Below, piece by piece: positions 35,160-44,710 of a stretch of 62,247 nt of DNA. Numbering within the stretch: position 1 is the first letter of the stretch; each line of letters opens with the position of its first letter. The translations under genes and the position numbers were made by a program. This DNA is from an unicellular cyanobacterium SU3. Its GTDB lineage: Bacteria > Cyanobacteriota > Cyanobacteriia > Cyanobacteriales > Microcystaceae. Below the pieces are notes generated by a model that did no database searches, was not told the DNA's origin, and was given only the letters and a program-made list of their open reading frames with translations. The stretch lies in NCBI GenBank assembly GCA_002172675.1, contig NETF01000146.1, positions 1 through 62,247 of the forward strand, given 5' to 3'.

Positions 35160-36776
35160 TTAACTAACTAATACTTTACCTTCGTACTCTCCTATATTCA
35201 GAATCAATTGATTGTCTGATGCTTCATACTCTTGATCATTGAGGTAATCTTTCCAATCTTTAGAATTAGGAAAATTAGGAATCTTATAATCTGATAAAGA
35301 ATTGCCTGAAAAATTAAGTACAACAACCACACGAGAATCTTCTTGATCCCAACGCTGATAGACTAGAATTTTATTGTCAATATCTTCGTGGATAAAATCA
35401 ATATTATCGGTGTGTAAAGCATCCTTGTTCGTTTTTAACTCGATCAATTTTTTGTAAGTCTCTAATAGAGTTTTGTTGTTATCATTTTCTAGTAAATCCC
35501 AATTGATACTTGATTCTGCATCTGCATCATATTCTCCGAATTCATTGCCCATCCAAAGTAAGGGAACACCGACGGTTGTCATCAATAAAATAGCCCCTAA
35601 CTTAGCCCGTTTGAAGGCTTCTTCGTCAAAAATATTACGATCGCCTAATTCACTGAACACAGATTGATGATCGTGACAAGAAATATAATTAATGGTACTA
35701 TTTGCCCCTTGATAACCTTGTTGTTGACAATTAATGACTTCTTTTAAGTCTTCAAAATTACAATTATCTCCACAAATATGAGCAATCGCTTGCTGATAAA
35801 AACTTTCATGCCAACAACTATCTACGGGTCGATCAAAACCGGCTAACTGAGGATTTTCGGGGATATATTCTGCGGTGTTAAAAAAGGGTTTATCTCCTGC
35901 CGAAGTTCTTGCTTGTTCACTTAACCAATTTAAAAATTCAGAGTTATCAATTTGATTAGCTGCATCATAACGAAAGCCATCAACATGATATTCTTCAACC
36001 CAAAATTTAACCACATCGCCAATAAATTGCCAAGCTGGTTTAATATCTAAATTTTCATCATAATATTCATAATCAAATTCGGGACCCCAGCTATGATCGG
36101 GATCTTTTGGTTCTTTACGATACCAATAATCATGATTAATTTGGGTTAAGGGATTTTCGGTATCAGAATGATTAAATACACAATCTAATAAGACACGAAT
36201 TCCTTTTCCATGACATTCATCAATGAGGCGTTTTAAGTCTTCTGAAGAACCATAAGTTGGTTCGGGCGCAAAATAATAACGAGGAGTATAACCCCATTTT
36301 TTTTCATCAGGAAATGCTTGCAGTGGCATTAATTCTATGGCATTAATCCCTAATTCAGCTAAATAATCTAACTGATCGATAACTCCTTGAAAATTAGTGC
36401 AAAACTTATCAACAAATAATTCGTAAATAACTAAACTGTCGTTACTAGATAAAGAAACATCATCATGTTTCCAGACATAAGTATCAATGACTTTTTCACC
36501 ATCTTTAACACGAGTAATACTATTTTTTCCTTCTTTATCTATTTCCTTTGTATAAGGATCATTAATTTCTACCCATTCATCTTCTTCTAAAAAAGGAGAT
36601 TTACTTTGCACACGGAATTTATATTCGTAAACCCCATCTTCTAGTTCTACTTTGGTACGAAAGTAACCGTTTTCATCTTTTTCCATTTCAATGTCTGACC
36701 AATCAGAAAAAGATCCTTTTAAGGTCGCCTTTTCATTGTAAGGAGCAAATAACTCGAATTCGATTAAATTTGCCAT
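35160..36776 (-). CDS. GH13 alpha-glucan enzyme with N-terminal CBM48-like domain
   Basis: A 538-aa cytoplasmic enzyme. Residues 1-95 form an immunoglobulin-like starch-binding fold (NEKATLKGSFSDWSDIEMEK). The (beta/alpha)8 domain follows: VLLDCVFNHSDTENP, the nucleophile in VDGFRYDAANQ (Asp), the acid/base Glu in FFNTAEYIPENPQL, and the transition-state Asp in YISCHDHQSVFSELG. The C-terminal beta domain starts near residue 455. The build suits a glycogen-active hydrolase or branching-type enzyme; the exact bond is uncertain. Confidence 0.8.
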   Translation of the reverse strand: MANLIEFELFAPYNEKATLKGSFSDWSDIEMEKDENGYFRTKVELEDGVYEYKFRVQSKSPFLEEDEWVEINDPYTKEIDKEGKNSITRVKDGEKVIDTYVWKHDDVSLSSNDSLVIYELFVDKFCTNFQGVIDQLDYLAELGINAIELMPLQAFPDEKKWGYTPRYYFAPEPTYGSSEDLKRLIDECHGKGIRVLLDCVFNHSDTENPLTQINHDYWYRKEPKDPDHSWGPEFDYEYYDENLDIKPAWQFIGDVVKFWVEEYHVDGFRYDAANQIDNSEFLNWLSEQARTSAGDKPFFNTAEYIPENPQLAGFDRPVDSCWHESFYQQAIAHICGDNCNFEDLKEVINCQQQGYQGANSTINYISCHDHQSVFSELGDRNIFDEEAFKRAKLGAILLMTTVGVPLLWMGNEFGEYDADAESSINWDLLENDNNKTLLETYKKLIELKTNKDALHTDNIDFIHEDIDNKILVYQRWDQEDSRVVVVLNFSGNSLSDYKIPNFPNSKDWKDYLNDQEYEASDNQLILNIGEYEGKVLVS

Positions 36777-36857
36777 AACTTTATATCCTTTTAAGCATCA
36801 ATTTTATGGTATCGAGACGTTATTAAAAACGCCTCTGTCTAGGGATATAAAACGACT

Positions 36858-37217
36858 TTAACTATCGGTTAAATCTACCCAAATACTTCCTTCTTCGGTT
36901 TTCACTGAAAACACAGATAAGGCTTTTTCTTGAGAGATCATCCCCATAGCTTTTCCCACTAAAGGTGGCCAAGGAGTCCACTCTTTTACTGCCCCTGTTT
37001 TCAGATCAAAAGCACTGCGGTGCATAGGACAAACTAAAGCACCATCCTCGTTAATTTTGGCTTTTTTTAAGGAAATCTTGAGATGGGGACAGCTATTTTT
37101 TACTGCGTAAACTTGTCCATTATGATTCAACAATAATAGGTTATGATTTCCTGTCTTTACGACTTGACGAGAACCCATTGGCAGGTCATCAACAGCAAGC
37201 ACTTTTGTCCAACTCAT
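36858..37217 (-). CDS. Rieske [2Fe-2S] ferredoxin-like protein
   Basis: A 119-aa Rieske domain: NSCPHLKIS gives Cys43-x-His45 and ALVCPMHRSAFD gives Cys63-x2-His66, the four ligands of a Rieske cluster. It is like the ferredoxin component of ring-hydroxylating or nitrite-reductase small-subunit proteins. The redox partner is not visible here. NAD kinase lies upstream on the same strand. Confidence 0.85.
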   Translation of the reverse strand: MSWTKVLAVDDLPMGSRQVVKTGNHNLLLLNHNGQVYAVKNSCPHLKISLKKAKINEDGALVCPMHRSAFDLKTGAVKEWTPWPPLVGKAMGMISQEKALSVFSVKTEEGSIWVDLTDS

Positions 37218-37307
37218 GGCTAATTATTTTCTATAGATTAGATGATTACTTTAGCATTTTAAGAGATAGTTTTAGACAATTTATGACTAGTAATAATTCT
37301 TATTACT

Positions 37308-38231
37308 CTAATTAACCCGATGATTATTATCAAAATGAATTCTTGTCCCTGCCCATTGTAATTTTTCTCGTAGGGTTTGATAAAAAGAATAATTTTCTCG
37401 TAAGACAATAAATCTGGCCATACAATGGGCTATTTTTACTGATATCCATTGACCCGGCCAAATAGAAGTGGCCAAAGAACTATCAGTCCATAGTTTAGTA
37501 TTTAATTCATAATCTCCGAGGGGCCAAATATCCACGATTGAACCTGGAGGAATGACAATGGGACGACTTGATAGACTTAACGGGCAAATCGGGGTAACAG
37601 CGATCGCATCCATTCCAGGGTGAATAATCGGCCCATTGGCCGAAGCGGTGTAACAGGTTGAACCGGTAGGTGTGGCCACTAATAAGCCATCCCCTTGATA
37701 TTGATCGACCACTTCCCCATCCACTTCTAGTTCTAAAATAGCGGTGGGCATTCGGTCAATACTAGCGGGTTTAATGCACATTTCGTTGAGACAGTAGAAG
37801 CGATCGCTACTTGCTTGACGAGAACAGCGATCGCCTTCACAAACCCTGGCCTCTAACATCATCCTCTGTAACATAGCATAGCGATCGCTTTGCAGACGAT
37901 GCCATACTTGTTGAGTATCTCTAAATAATTCAAACGGTTCGGTTAAAAAACCTAAATGTCCCCCCACATTGACTGCTAAAATAGGAATGCTTTCTGGGGC
38001 TAATTGTCGCGCGGCCGCTAAAATAGTGCCATCTCCCCCTAAAACAATGGCGAGATCAATGTTTTCTGAAGCAGAGGAAAGAAATACGGGATAGGGATTA
38101 TCTTTATAGCCACTGGGTCCCATCAATACCTTACAGTGGAGGGCTTCTAGTTCTTTAGCACATCGTTGCGCCCATTTTTGGCTTTCGATGTCTCCTGCTT
38201 TATAAGCAATGATGACTTGTTTCAGTTCCAC
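37308..38231 (-). CDS. nadK: NAD kinase
   Basis: A 307-aa kinase that makes NADP from NAD using ATP or polyphosphate. The catalytic GGDGT is at residues 65-69, followed by the second signature NVGGHLGFLTEP, and LLVATPTGSTCYTASANGP forms the NAD-binding site. Length is standard. The HIP1 octamer occurs several times within the gene. Confidence 0.92.
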   Translation of the reverse strand: MELKQVIIAYKAGDIESQKWAQRCAKELEALHCKVLMGPSGYKDNPYPVFLSSASENIDLAIVLGGDGTILAAARQLAPESIPILAVNVGGHLGFLTEPFELFRDTQQVWHRLQSDRYAMLQRMMLEARVCEGDRCSRQASSDRFYCLNEMCIKPASIDRMPTAILELEVDGEVVDQYQGDGLLVATPTGSTCYTASANGPIIHPGMDAIAVTPICPLSLSSRPIVIPPGSIVDIWPLGDYELNTKLWTDSSLATSIWPGQWISVKIAHCMARFIVLRENYSFYQTLREKLQWAGTRIHFDNNHRVN

Positions 38232-38341
38232 GTTAATCTACTAGCTAGGGATCTTTATGTTTATTGTCAACCCTCTTTATAAAGAAAGGGGAAACTTTAG
38301 TTACATTTTAACGATAGCAATCACTGTTTACCTGTCCCCAC

Positions 38342-38362
38342 ACACCCAACACCCGACACCCC
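38342..38362. repeat. heptamer tandem repeat
   Basis: Three consecutive heptamers ACACCCA, ACACCCG and ACACCCC in the spacer upstream of nadK. It is a typical cyanobacterial short tandemly repeated sequence. Confidence 0.6.
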
Positions 38363-38459
38363 ATACTTTCGATACATTGCATCTTTTTGAGTTTTGATTA
38401 TCTTAATAAGTAGAGCTAATTAGCCTAGTCTTTATTGTGATGGAGTCAACGAATCAGTT

Positions 38460-38840
38460 ATGAACCCTTTACGACTTGTTAATTATATTTGGCCTGCCTT
38501 TATCAGTATGATCCTTTTAAGTGCGATTGTCGCTTCTTTGCCTGAAGTATTGGCCAATGAACCCTCAGTTACTAACGTTGAAACTGTTGAACCTTTAGAA
38601 ACTTCTACTGGAGAGTGGCAAGACTTGCAGGGGTTGGAAGTAAAAGACAGGGAACAATGGTCTTGGGATATTCAAGAAAGCGATGGTATTATCTCTGAAA
38701 ATATGGAGTATAATATTTCACCAGATTTGTTGAATGATGCTGATCTAGTCGATGTTGAACAGGAAGATGAAGACTGGGAAAATAGCCACCGAGGTGATCC
38801 TAAAAGTAGTGGCGGATTAGTTCCTTTGGCTGAATTTTAG
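38460..38840 (+). CDS. small secreted acidic protein
   Basis: A 126-aa protein with an N-terminal signal peptide (YIWPAFISMILLSAIVASLP, cut near VLA-NEP) and an acidic body (WQDLQGLEVKDREQWSWDIQ, then EQEDEDWENSHRGDPKSSGG) with no recognised domain. Probably periplasmic or extracellular. It stands alone between divergent nadK and a repeat-rich intergenic stretch. Confidence 0.5.
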   Translation: MNPLRLVNYIWPAFISMILLSAIVASLPEVLANEPSVTNVETVEPLETSTGEWQDLQGLEVKDREQWSWDIQESDGIISENMEYNISPDLLNDADLVDVEQEDEDWENSHRGDPKSSGGLVPLAEF

Positions 38841-39066
38841 GTTGTTTCGACTTTGGCGATCAATTCACGATTTACTTGAGCTTAAGATCGTTTTTGAATA
38901 TATAACCTTTATTTATTTCTTTTCTTTCTCTTCTTTCTCACACTGACATCTTGCACCAGTACAAAATAACCTAATAGCTAAAAAGAAGACAGTCAATGCT
39001 CAAGCAGTTAGCCTTAAAATAAGATACTTTTGCCTCTTGCCTGTCTTGAGTGTGTCTTCTCTTGGT

Positions 39067-39103
39067 GCGCGTTCCCTAGGTGCTTACGAAGCACCGGGGT
39101 CGC
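39067..39103 (+). repeat. 37-bp hairpin repeat, copy B
   Basis: Arms GCGCGTTCCC and GGGGTCGC (complement of the copy A/C arms), separated by TA plus a perfect 7-bp hairpin GGTGCTT-ACG-AAGCACC. Arms are identical to those of copies A and C, while the hairpin differs at nearly every position. Confidence 0.8.
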
Positions 39104-39121
39104 ACCGCTACATTCTGACGA

Positions 39122-39158
39122 GCGACCCCGGCGAATCGCATTCGCCTTGGGAACGCGC
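39122..39158 (-). repeat. 37-bp hairpin repeat, copy C
   Basis: Arms GCGACCCC (39122-39129) and GGGAACGCGC (39149-39158) around a perfect 7-bp hairpin GGCGAAT-CGC-ATTCGCC and a 2-base spacer TT. Same arms as copies A and B, new hairpin. Confidence 0.8.
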
Positions 39159-39194
39159 GAGGAAGACACCTCAGAATTACACACTCGCTTTTGC

Positions 39195-39473
39195 CTATTT
39201 TTCTTCAATTTTTTCCATTGCTTTTTTAGTAAGCTTTACTCCTTTTTCGTAAGTTTCAGTAATCAACTTAACAACGGGGTGTTTTCCTTTCCAGGTCATA
39301 GTTTGGGCGAATTTCAAAGCGGTTTCGATTTCATCTAAAATACTCCCATTCCAATGGTTTTCTAATACAGCCCAGGTTCGTTCAATAGGATTATATTTAC
39401 TATGGTAAGGAGGATAATAAGCTAAACGTACATTCACTCGATATTTTTGGGAGAACTCAACTATACGTTTCAT
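39195..39473 (-). pseudogene. ISAzo13-type transposase fragment (C-terminal)
   Basis: About 92 codons at the C-terminal end of a transposase: RLAYYPPYHSKYNPIERTWA, LENHWNGSILDEIETALKFA and TMTWKGKHPVVKLITETYEK. The DDE catalytic region and N-terminus are missing, and no inverted repeat pair is found. The piece begins at a start codon only by chance. The outer end borders the hairpin-repeat block. Confidence 0.75.
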
Positions 39474-39642
39474 AAGCAGATGAATGGCGAGTTGTTGCGC
39501 TCGCTGGTTTAATTGTTGATAAGTTAACCGTCTCGACTCGTTTTTGCCATTTTTAAGTAGTAAGTTTGAGTGAAAATTAGCATATTATCTCGATTTTGTC
39601 AAGTATCTAAAGAATAAAATCTTAAACCAAAAAAGTTTAACG

Positions 39643-40827
39643 TTAAGGTTTTGGAGTTTCTTCTAGAAAGTGGTTAATCTTTTGTACAGCCAGTTCTAGA
39701 ATATCGGGATCATGGACTAAAGCAAACCGCACATATCTTTCTCCTTGTTTTCCAAACCCGGCACCAGGAGACACAGCAACCCCTGTTGCTGCTACTAACT
39801 CAGTACAAAACTCAACGGATTTATTTTCCCACGGTTGGGGTAATTTAGCCCAGACGTACATGGTTGCTTGAGGGGATGTAACTTGCCAACCAATGGCATT
39901 GAGGGCGTTGATAAAAGCGTCTCGTCTGGTTTGAAAGCGTTTCACTGTCTTTTCGACTGTCTTTTGATCTCCGGTTAAAGCGGCGATCGCCCCGTTTAAA
40001 ATGCCTCGATATTGATTAAAATCGACAACTGCTTTAACTCGTCTTAAGGCTTGAATAATGTCTGCGTTACCGATGGCGTAACCGATACGAAAGCCACCCA
40101 TATTATAGGACTTAGAGAGAGTAAAAAACTCAATAGACAAAGATTTCCTTGGATCAGCCTGTAAAATTGAAGGCGGTTGAGCCATTCCCTCGAAAACAAT
40201 ATCAACATAGGGAAAATCATGAACTAATACTAGCCCATGCTCTTGACAAAACGCCACTGCTTCTTTGAAAAAAGCTAAGGATGCGGTTGCAGTGGTGGGA
40301 TTATGGGGGTAACTTAACACCATTAAACGCGCTTGGGGTAATATGTGGCTTGGAATATCTTTAAAAACGGGTAAAAACCCATTTTCAGCCAACAATGGCA
40401 TGGGATAAATTTGACCGCCAGCCAAATAGACACCTCCTGCATGGGAAGGATAGCCAGGATCAAGGAGTAGGGCAAAATCCCCCGGATCAAGCAACGCGAG
40501 GGGTAAATGTGCCGTTCCTTCTTGGGAACCAATGAGGGTTAAAACTTCAGTATCAGGATCAACTTCAACCCCAAAGCGTTGATGATACCATTGGGCTACC
40601 GTTTCCCGAAATTTCAACGTTCCATAGTGGAGAAGATAGCCATGAGTGGTGGGATCGTCAAGGGAAGAGGCGATCGCATTGAGGGCTTTTGGATCGGCCG
40701 GTAAATCTGATGATCCTAAGGATAAATCAATAATGGTTTTGCCGTTGCTGATGGCCTGTGACTTAGCCCGATCCATATCAGCAAAGACATTTTTTTTTAA
40801 AGTTTGAAGGCGATTAGCGAAGTGCAT
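39643..40827 (-). CDS. class I/II PLP aminotransferase (LL-DAP aminotransferase-like)
   Basis: A 394-aa fold-type I aminotransferase: IIDLSLGSSDLPADP at the start, SYPHNPTTATASLAFFKE, VLVHDFPYVDIVFEG and the PLP-lysine motif FFTLSKSYNMGGFRIGYA. The C-terminal part includes the substrate Arg region RYVRFALVHDPD. Relatives are often labelled LL-diaminopimelate aminotransferase or aspartate/alanine transaminase; substrate choice is uncertain. It is upstream of thioredoxin on the same strand. Confidence 0.78.
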   Translation of the reverse strand: MHFANRLQTLKKNVFADMDRAKSQAISNGKTIIDLSLGSSDLPADPKALNAIASSLDDPTTHGYLLHYGTLKFRETVAQWYHQRFGVEVDPDTEVLTLIGSQEGTAHLPLALLDPGDFALLLDPGYPSHAGGVYLAGGQIYPMPLLAENGFLPVFKDIPSHILPQARLMVLSYPHNPTTATASLAFFKEAVAFCQEHGLVLVHDFPYVDIVFEGMAQPPSILQADPRKSLSIEFFTLSKSYNMGGFRIGYAIGNADIIQALRRVKAVVDFNQYRGILNGAIAALTGDQKTVEKTVKRFQTRRDAFINALNAIGWQVTSPQATMYVWAKLPQPWENKSVEFCTELVAATGVAVSPGAGFGKQGERYVRFALVHDPDILELAVQKINHFLEETPKP

Positions 40828-40890
40828 GGTTTTGATTATTTTGCAGAAAGAGGGAGATGAGAGGAATCAAATCCTCCCTACCTCACTGTT

Positions 40891-41217
40891 TTAGTTAAGA
40901 TGTTTTTTAAGCATCTCTTCTAGTTGTTGTTTTCCGATTGCCCCTTCATGTTCGGCCAAAAGCTGTTTATCTTTAAACAGGCGTAAAGCAGGAACCCCCT
41001 CTACTTTACATTTACTTCGTGCATCGGGGTTAGGGTCGACCTCTAATTTGACCACTTTGAGACTATCGCCGTAGCTATCAGCAATTTTTTTAATGGAAGG
41101 AGAAACCAACCGACAAGGACCACACCAAGAAGCCCAGAAATAGACTAATACAGGGGTGTCGGCCTCAAACACTTCTGTATCAAATTGAGGATCTGTAATT
41201 TCGAGAACACTACTCAT
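40891..41217 (-). CDS. thioredoxin
   Basis: A 108-aa thioredoxin: YFWASWCGPCRLVSPSIKKI with active-site Cys32/Cys35, and VPALRLFKDKQLLAEHEG with the cis-Pro. A cytoplasmic disulfide reductant. It is 63 bases upstream of the aminotransferase stop-to-start region on the same strand and 117 bases after vipp1. Confidence 0.85.
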   Translation of the reverse strand: MSSVLEITDPQFDTEVFEADTPVLVYFWASWCGPCRLVSPSIKKIADSYGDSLKVVKLEVDPNPDARSKCKVEGVPALRLFKDKQLLAEHEGAIGKQQLEEMLKKHLN

Positions 41218-41334
41218 AGTTTAGTTATCAGTAATCTAATGATTCCGTTACCAGTTAATAGCTTACAAGTTTGGCCATTTTCTTCAACTGGGTTTTCTTG
41301 ACTTTTAGGGCAATAAGATAAAATACCCATGGTT

Positions 41335-42108
41335 TTAAAGATTATCGAGTTGACGGCGTAAGTCGTCTAACTCTGCATCAACTACTTCATCTTTAGGAGT
41401 TGCTTTATCTTCGGTTTCTCCTTCTGGTAGGGCCCCTTTGGGTTCTGCTGATCCCGTCATTTGGGCTTTGAGCATGGCCAGTTCATCTTCGACACCGCTG
41501 CCTGCTTCGAGTTCAGCAAATTGATTTTCTAGACTCGATCCCCCTAATTCTCCCACGGCTTGGGAACGGGCTTCCATGTCTAAAACTTTGTTTTCCATGC
41601 GTTCAAAAGCGGCCATAGAACCACTGGTGTTTAGACCATTCATGGTTGACTGTAGTTGTTCGTTAGCTTTGGCTGCCTTAGACCTAGCAATGAGCATATT
41701 TTTCTTAGTTTTCGCTTCAGAAATTTTGCTTTCTAGGGCTGTCAGGTTACGGCGCATGGTTTCAATTTGGCCATTTTGTTGCTCAAGTTGTTCTTTTAGG
41801 GTTGTGGCCGTTTCTGTATAAGATTTTTTGCGAACTAGGGCTTCTCTGGCGAGGCTTTCTTCCCCTTTGGAGAGGGCTAATTTTGCCCGTTGTTCCCAAG
41901 TATTGGCATCTTTAAGGGCTTGTTTATACTGTGCTTCTGTTCGTTTTTGGGAAGCTAGGGTTTGGGCGAAGGCTTGTTTTAATTGGATCAAGTCTTCACC
42001 CATATCCGTAATGGTTTGTTCTAAGACTTTTTCTGGATCTTCTGCTTTGCTAACAAGATCGTTGAGGTTAGCTCGGACCACTCGGCCTAGGCGATCAAAT
42101 AATCCCAT
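41335..42108 (-). CDS. vipp1: Vipp1/IM30 membrane-remodelling protein
   Basis: A 257-aa PspA/IM30 protein made of long helices: GLFDRLGRVVRANLNDLVSK (N-terminal membrane-binding helix), a coiled-coil core (about residues 25-185), and a C-terminal extension of about 35 residues (NQFAELEAGSGVEDELAML) that distinguishes Vipp1 from PspA. Vipp1 forms rings and rods that maintain thylakoid and plasma membranes. Confidence 0.88.
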   Translation of the reverse strand: MGLFDRLGRVVRANLNDLVSKAEDPEKVLEQTITDMGEDLIQLKQAFAQTLASQKRTEAQYKQALKDANTWEQRAKLALSKGEESLAREALVRKKSYTETATTLKEQLEQQNGQIETMRRNLTALESKISEAKTKKNMLIARSKAAKANEQLQSTMNGLNTSGSMAAFERMENKVLDMEARSQAVGELGGSSLENQFAELEAGSGVEDELAMLKAQMTGSAEPKGALPEGETEDKATPKDEVVDAELDDLRRQLDNL

Positions 42109-42259
42109 AATACTGTTTATCCTCTTGGTGTGTTTAAGGTGTCAAGTTAAAATAACGTTGTTATGCTCTTCACGTGAGACATTCCTGTATTCTAGTTTAT
42201 CAAAGAGAAGACGGGACGTTGCAATTAGAGTTCGGCGTGGGGAGTTATAAATCCTGAAC

Positions 42260-43483
42260 CTAAACTAATTTGATAAACTTCTTTTTCCCTACTTGTAAAA
42301 CTTTACCTGAAAGTTGTTCTAAGTTATCAAAGGTAATATTAACATCGCTGATTTTTTCCCCGTCTAAACGAACTGCCCCTCCTTGTATTTGTCGTCTTCC
42401 TTCTCCACTACTTCCACAGAGTCCACTGGCATTTAAAATATAGAATAATTTGGCGGGAAATTCTACATTGGATAAATCATATTCGGGAACCGCATCCGTT
42501 GCACCTGTCCCTTTATTTTTAACTAAATCTTCTGCGGTTTTTTGGGCGGTTTTTGCTGTTTCTTTGCCGTGGAATTGGGTGACAATTTCTAGGGCTAATA
42601 ATTTTTGAGAGTCCCTAGGATTGTCGGGTAATTGATCCAGGGGTAAATTAGTTAATAGTTCAAAATAGTCTTTAATAATAGCATCGGGAGTTTTTTCTAG
42701 TTTAGAATACATGGACAACTCATCTTCTTTTAATCCCACATAATTATTCAGAGATTTTGACATTTTTTGACTGCCATCTGTACCGAGTAAAATGGGTAAT
42801 AATAATCCAAATTGAGGTTTTTTCCCAAAATGTCTTTGTAAGTCTCTTCCCACGGCAATATTAAACTTTTGATCCGTTCCTCCTAATTCCACATCTGCAT
42901 CGATCATCACTGAATCATATCCCTGCATTAAGGGGTAAAGAAATTCATGGAGAAAGATGGGATTTTCTTTTTTATAGCGTTCTGAAAATCCTTCTTTTGC
43001 TAACATTTGGCCGACAGTCATTGTGGCTAGAAGTTCTTGAATTTTTGCTAAATTTAGATCCTTTAACCATTCAGAATTGTAGCGAATTTCTAATCGTTCT
43101 GGGGTTTCAAAATCCAGGATAGGACGGAGTTGTTCTAAATAATTTTCGGCGTTATTTTTTACCTGTTCAGGTGTTAATTGTTTACGAACTTCTGATTTAC
43201 CGGTGGGATCGCCAATTTGTGCAGTAAAATCTCCAATAATTACCACCGCAGTATGGCCTACATCTTGAAAAGATCGTAACTTACGAAAGGGAATAGTATG
43301 ACCTAAATGTATATCGGTTCCGGTGGGATCAATTCCTAATTTAATTCTCAAAGGACGATCACATTTTTCTATTAATTTTTCTAAGTTTTCTTCGGGGTTA
43401 TTAGAGTCAGGTTGATTAGGAAAAATTTCGCTTGTTCCTCTATATAACCAATTCAAAGAGTCAGGGGTATTTACTGAGGACAT
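42260..43483 (-). CDS. tyrS: tyrosyl-tRNA synthetase
   Basis: A 407-aa class I aminoacyl-tRNA synthetase: [20 protein letters not shown] with HLGH at 59-62 (HIGH equivalent), the tyrosine pocket [20 protein letters not shown], and the KMSKS equivalent [11 protein letters not shown]. The C-terminal S4 RNA-binding domain includes [20 protein letters not shown]. It charges tRNA-Tyr. Confidence 0.94.
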   Translation of the reverse strand: MSSVNTPDSLNWLYRGTSEIFPNQPDSNNPEENLEKLIEKCDRPLRIKLGIDPTGTDIHLGHTIPFRKLRSFQDVGHTAVVIIGDFTAQIGDPTGKSEVRKQLTPEQVKNNAENYLEQLRPILDFETPERLEIRYNSEWLKDLNLAKIQELLATMTVGQMLAKEGFSERYKKENPIFLHEFLYPLMQGYDSVMIDADVELGGTDQKFNIAVGRDLQRHFGKKPQFGLLLPILLGTDGSQKMSKSLNNYVGLKEDELSMYSKLEKTPDAIIKDYFELLTNLPLDQLPDNPRDSQKLLALEIVTQFHGKETAKTAQKTAEDLVKNKGTGATDAVPEYDLSNVEFPAKLFYILNASGLCGSSGEGRRQIQGGAVRLDGEKISDVNITFDNLEQLSGKVLQVGKKKFIKLV

Positions 43484-43706
43484 GGGAGGTCAATAATAAT
43501 TGATTGTTTAATAATACATCCTTGATTTTAACAGATTTTAACCTCTAGTTATCAAATTCTATTCAACTTTGTAAGTAGGAGTTTCTAAGAGCATTAGGTA
43601 ACATCCCTGAGTTCCTAATCAAAAATTTTTCTATAATTTCTCCCATTCCTTTTTATTTCTGTTAAGATAAAATGTTAATGAAAGCTTTTTCGTTATTCAA
43701 AAAATC

Positions 43707-43901
43707 ATGACAACAGAAAGAGAATATCAAGAAGGTCAACGAAGAATTAGAAAACTGAGAAAACAACCAACAAAAAATAATAATCCCTTCCTATGGATTC
43801 TTATGGGATTCTGTGTTTTTATTGGTTTGCTTACCGTTCAAATTAATCAAAATCGTCCTTCACAAACTCTTCCCACCAACTCAAATCAAATGAGTCAATA
43901 A
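43707..43901 (+). CDS. small single-span membrane protein
   Basis: A 64-aa protein: a basic N-terminal part (REYQEGQRRIRKLRKQPTKN) and one hydrophobic segment (PFLWILMGFCVFIGLLTVQI) followed by a polar tail. No family recognised. The codon use resembles its neighbours, so it is plausibly real. Confidence 0.4.
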   Translation: MTTEREYQEGQRRIRKLRKQPTKNNNPFLWILMGFCVFIGLLTVQINQNRPSQTLPTNSNQMSQ

Positions 43902-44167
43902 AATAGAGTAAGGTGAATCAATTCTATTGCTCTTTTTCCATCAAACTCAATTTAATAATAATTAATAATTAATTGTTGATTTTGATAAATCATGACATTA
44001 ACGTGACATTAAATAAAAAATTTAAGCTTTATTTTACAAAAGAAGACAGAGAGATAGGATAATCTAGAGGTAGAGTCTGGGGATAAATTAGTTAATATTG
44101 TCCTTAAAAAAACAGACTTAAAAATGTTGTCCTTGTAAGATAAATTCTTCTCCTCGACAGGTAAAAT

Positions 44168-44602
44168 ATGAGAGAACTTGACCGAGAAAAAACTAATGAC
44201 ATTCTCAACACCATCATGGAATATGAATTGGCTGGTGTTGTTCGCTATACTCATTATTCTTTAATGGTAACAGGCCCTCATCGTCTTCCTATTGTACAAT
44301 TTTTCCAACAACAGGCCACAGAATCGTTGCTTCATGCTCAACAAGTAGGAGAAATCCTAACAGGATTAGAAGGCCATCCTAGCTTAAAAATTGCCCAGAT
44401 GGAAGAGACGAACGAGCATAGTTTACACGCCATTCTCCTAGAAAGTCTCAACCATGAAAAAAAAGCATTAGATTTGTATAAAGACCTCTTAGAATTGGTA
44501 GAAAATGCCAGTATTTACATTGAAGAATTTGCACGGGGAATGATTGGACAAGAAGAAGTTCATAACATAGAATTGAAAAAAATGTTACGGGATTATGTTT
44601 AA
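44168..44602 (+). CDS. bacterioferritin/ferritin-like protein
   Basis: A 144-aa four-helix ferritin-like protein. Helix segments MEYELAGVVRYTHYSLMVTG and ESLLHAQQVGEIL supply Glu18, Glu53 and His56-type iron ligands, with EEFARGMIGQEEVHNIE providing Glu/Glu/His in the last helix. It oxidises and stores Fe(II). The FTR1 iron permease gene starts 108 bases downstream on the same strand, making an iron uptake/storage pair. Confidence 0.82.
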   Translation: MRELDREKTNDILNTIMEYELAGVVRYTHYSLMVTGPHRLPIVQFFQQQATESLLHAQQVGEILTGLEGHPSLKIAQMEETNEHSLHAILLESLNHEKKALDLYKDLLELVENASIYIEEFARGMIGQEEVHNIELKKMLRDYV

Positions 44603-44710
44603 TCAGACCCCAGCAATTTAAAAGTAACCCAGACATCTCGTCTGGGAAATCTAGAAAATAATAGAAAAAAATTATATAATCGATAGGTAATCAATAAGCC
44701 CTTGTAAATC

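Larger units (their letters stand above)
39052..39169. repeat. composite inverted element: outer arms and two inner 37-bp hairpins
   Basis: Outer arms GTGTCTTC (39052-39059) and GAAGACAC (39162-39169) are inverted around two inner 37-bp hairpin repeats (39067-39103 and 39122-39158) that face each other across 18 bases. The GC-rich composition differs sharply from its AT-rich surroundings. It abuts an ISAzo13-type fragment. Confidence 0.75.

Noticed and set aside
39030-39338. Overlapping ORFs across the GC-rich hairpin block
   Set aside because: They are by-products of the 37-bp repeats and the antisense of a transposase fragment.
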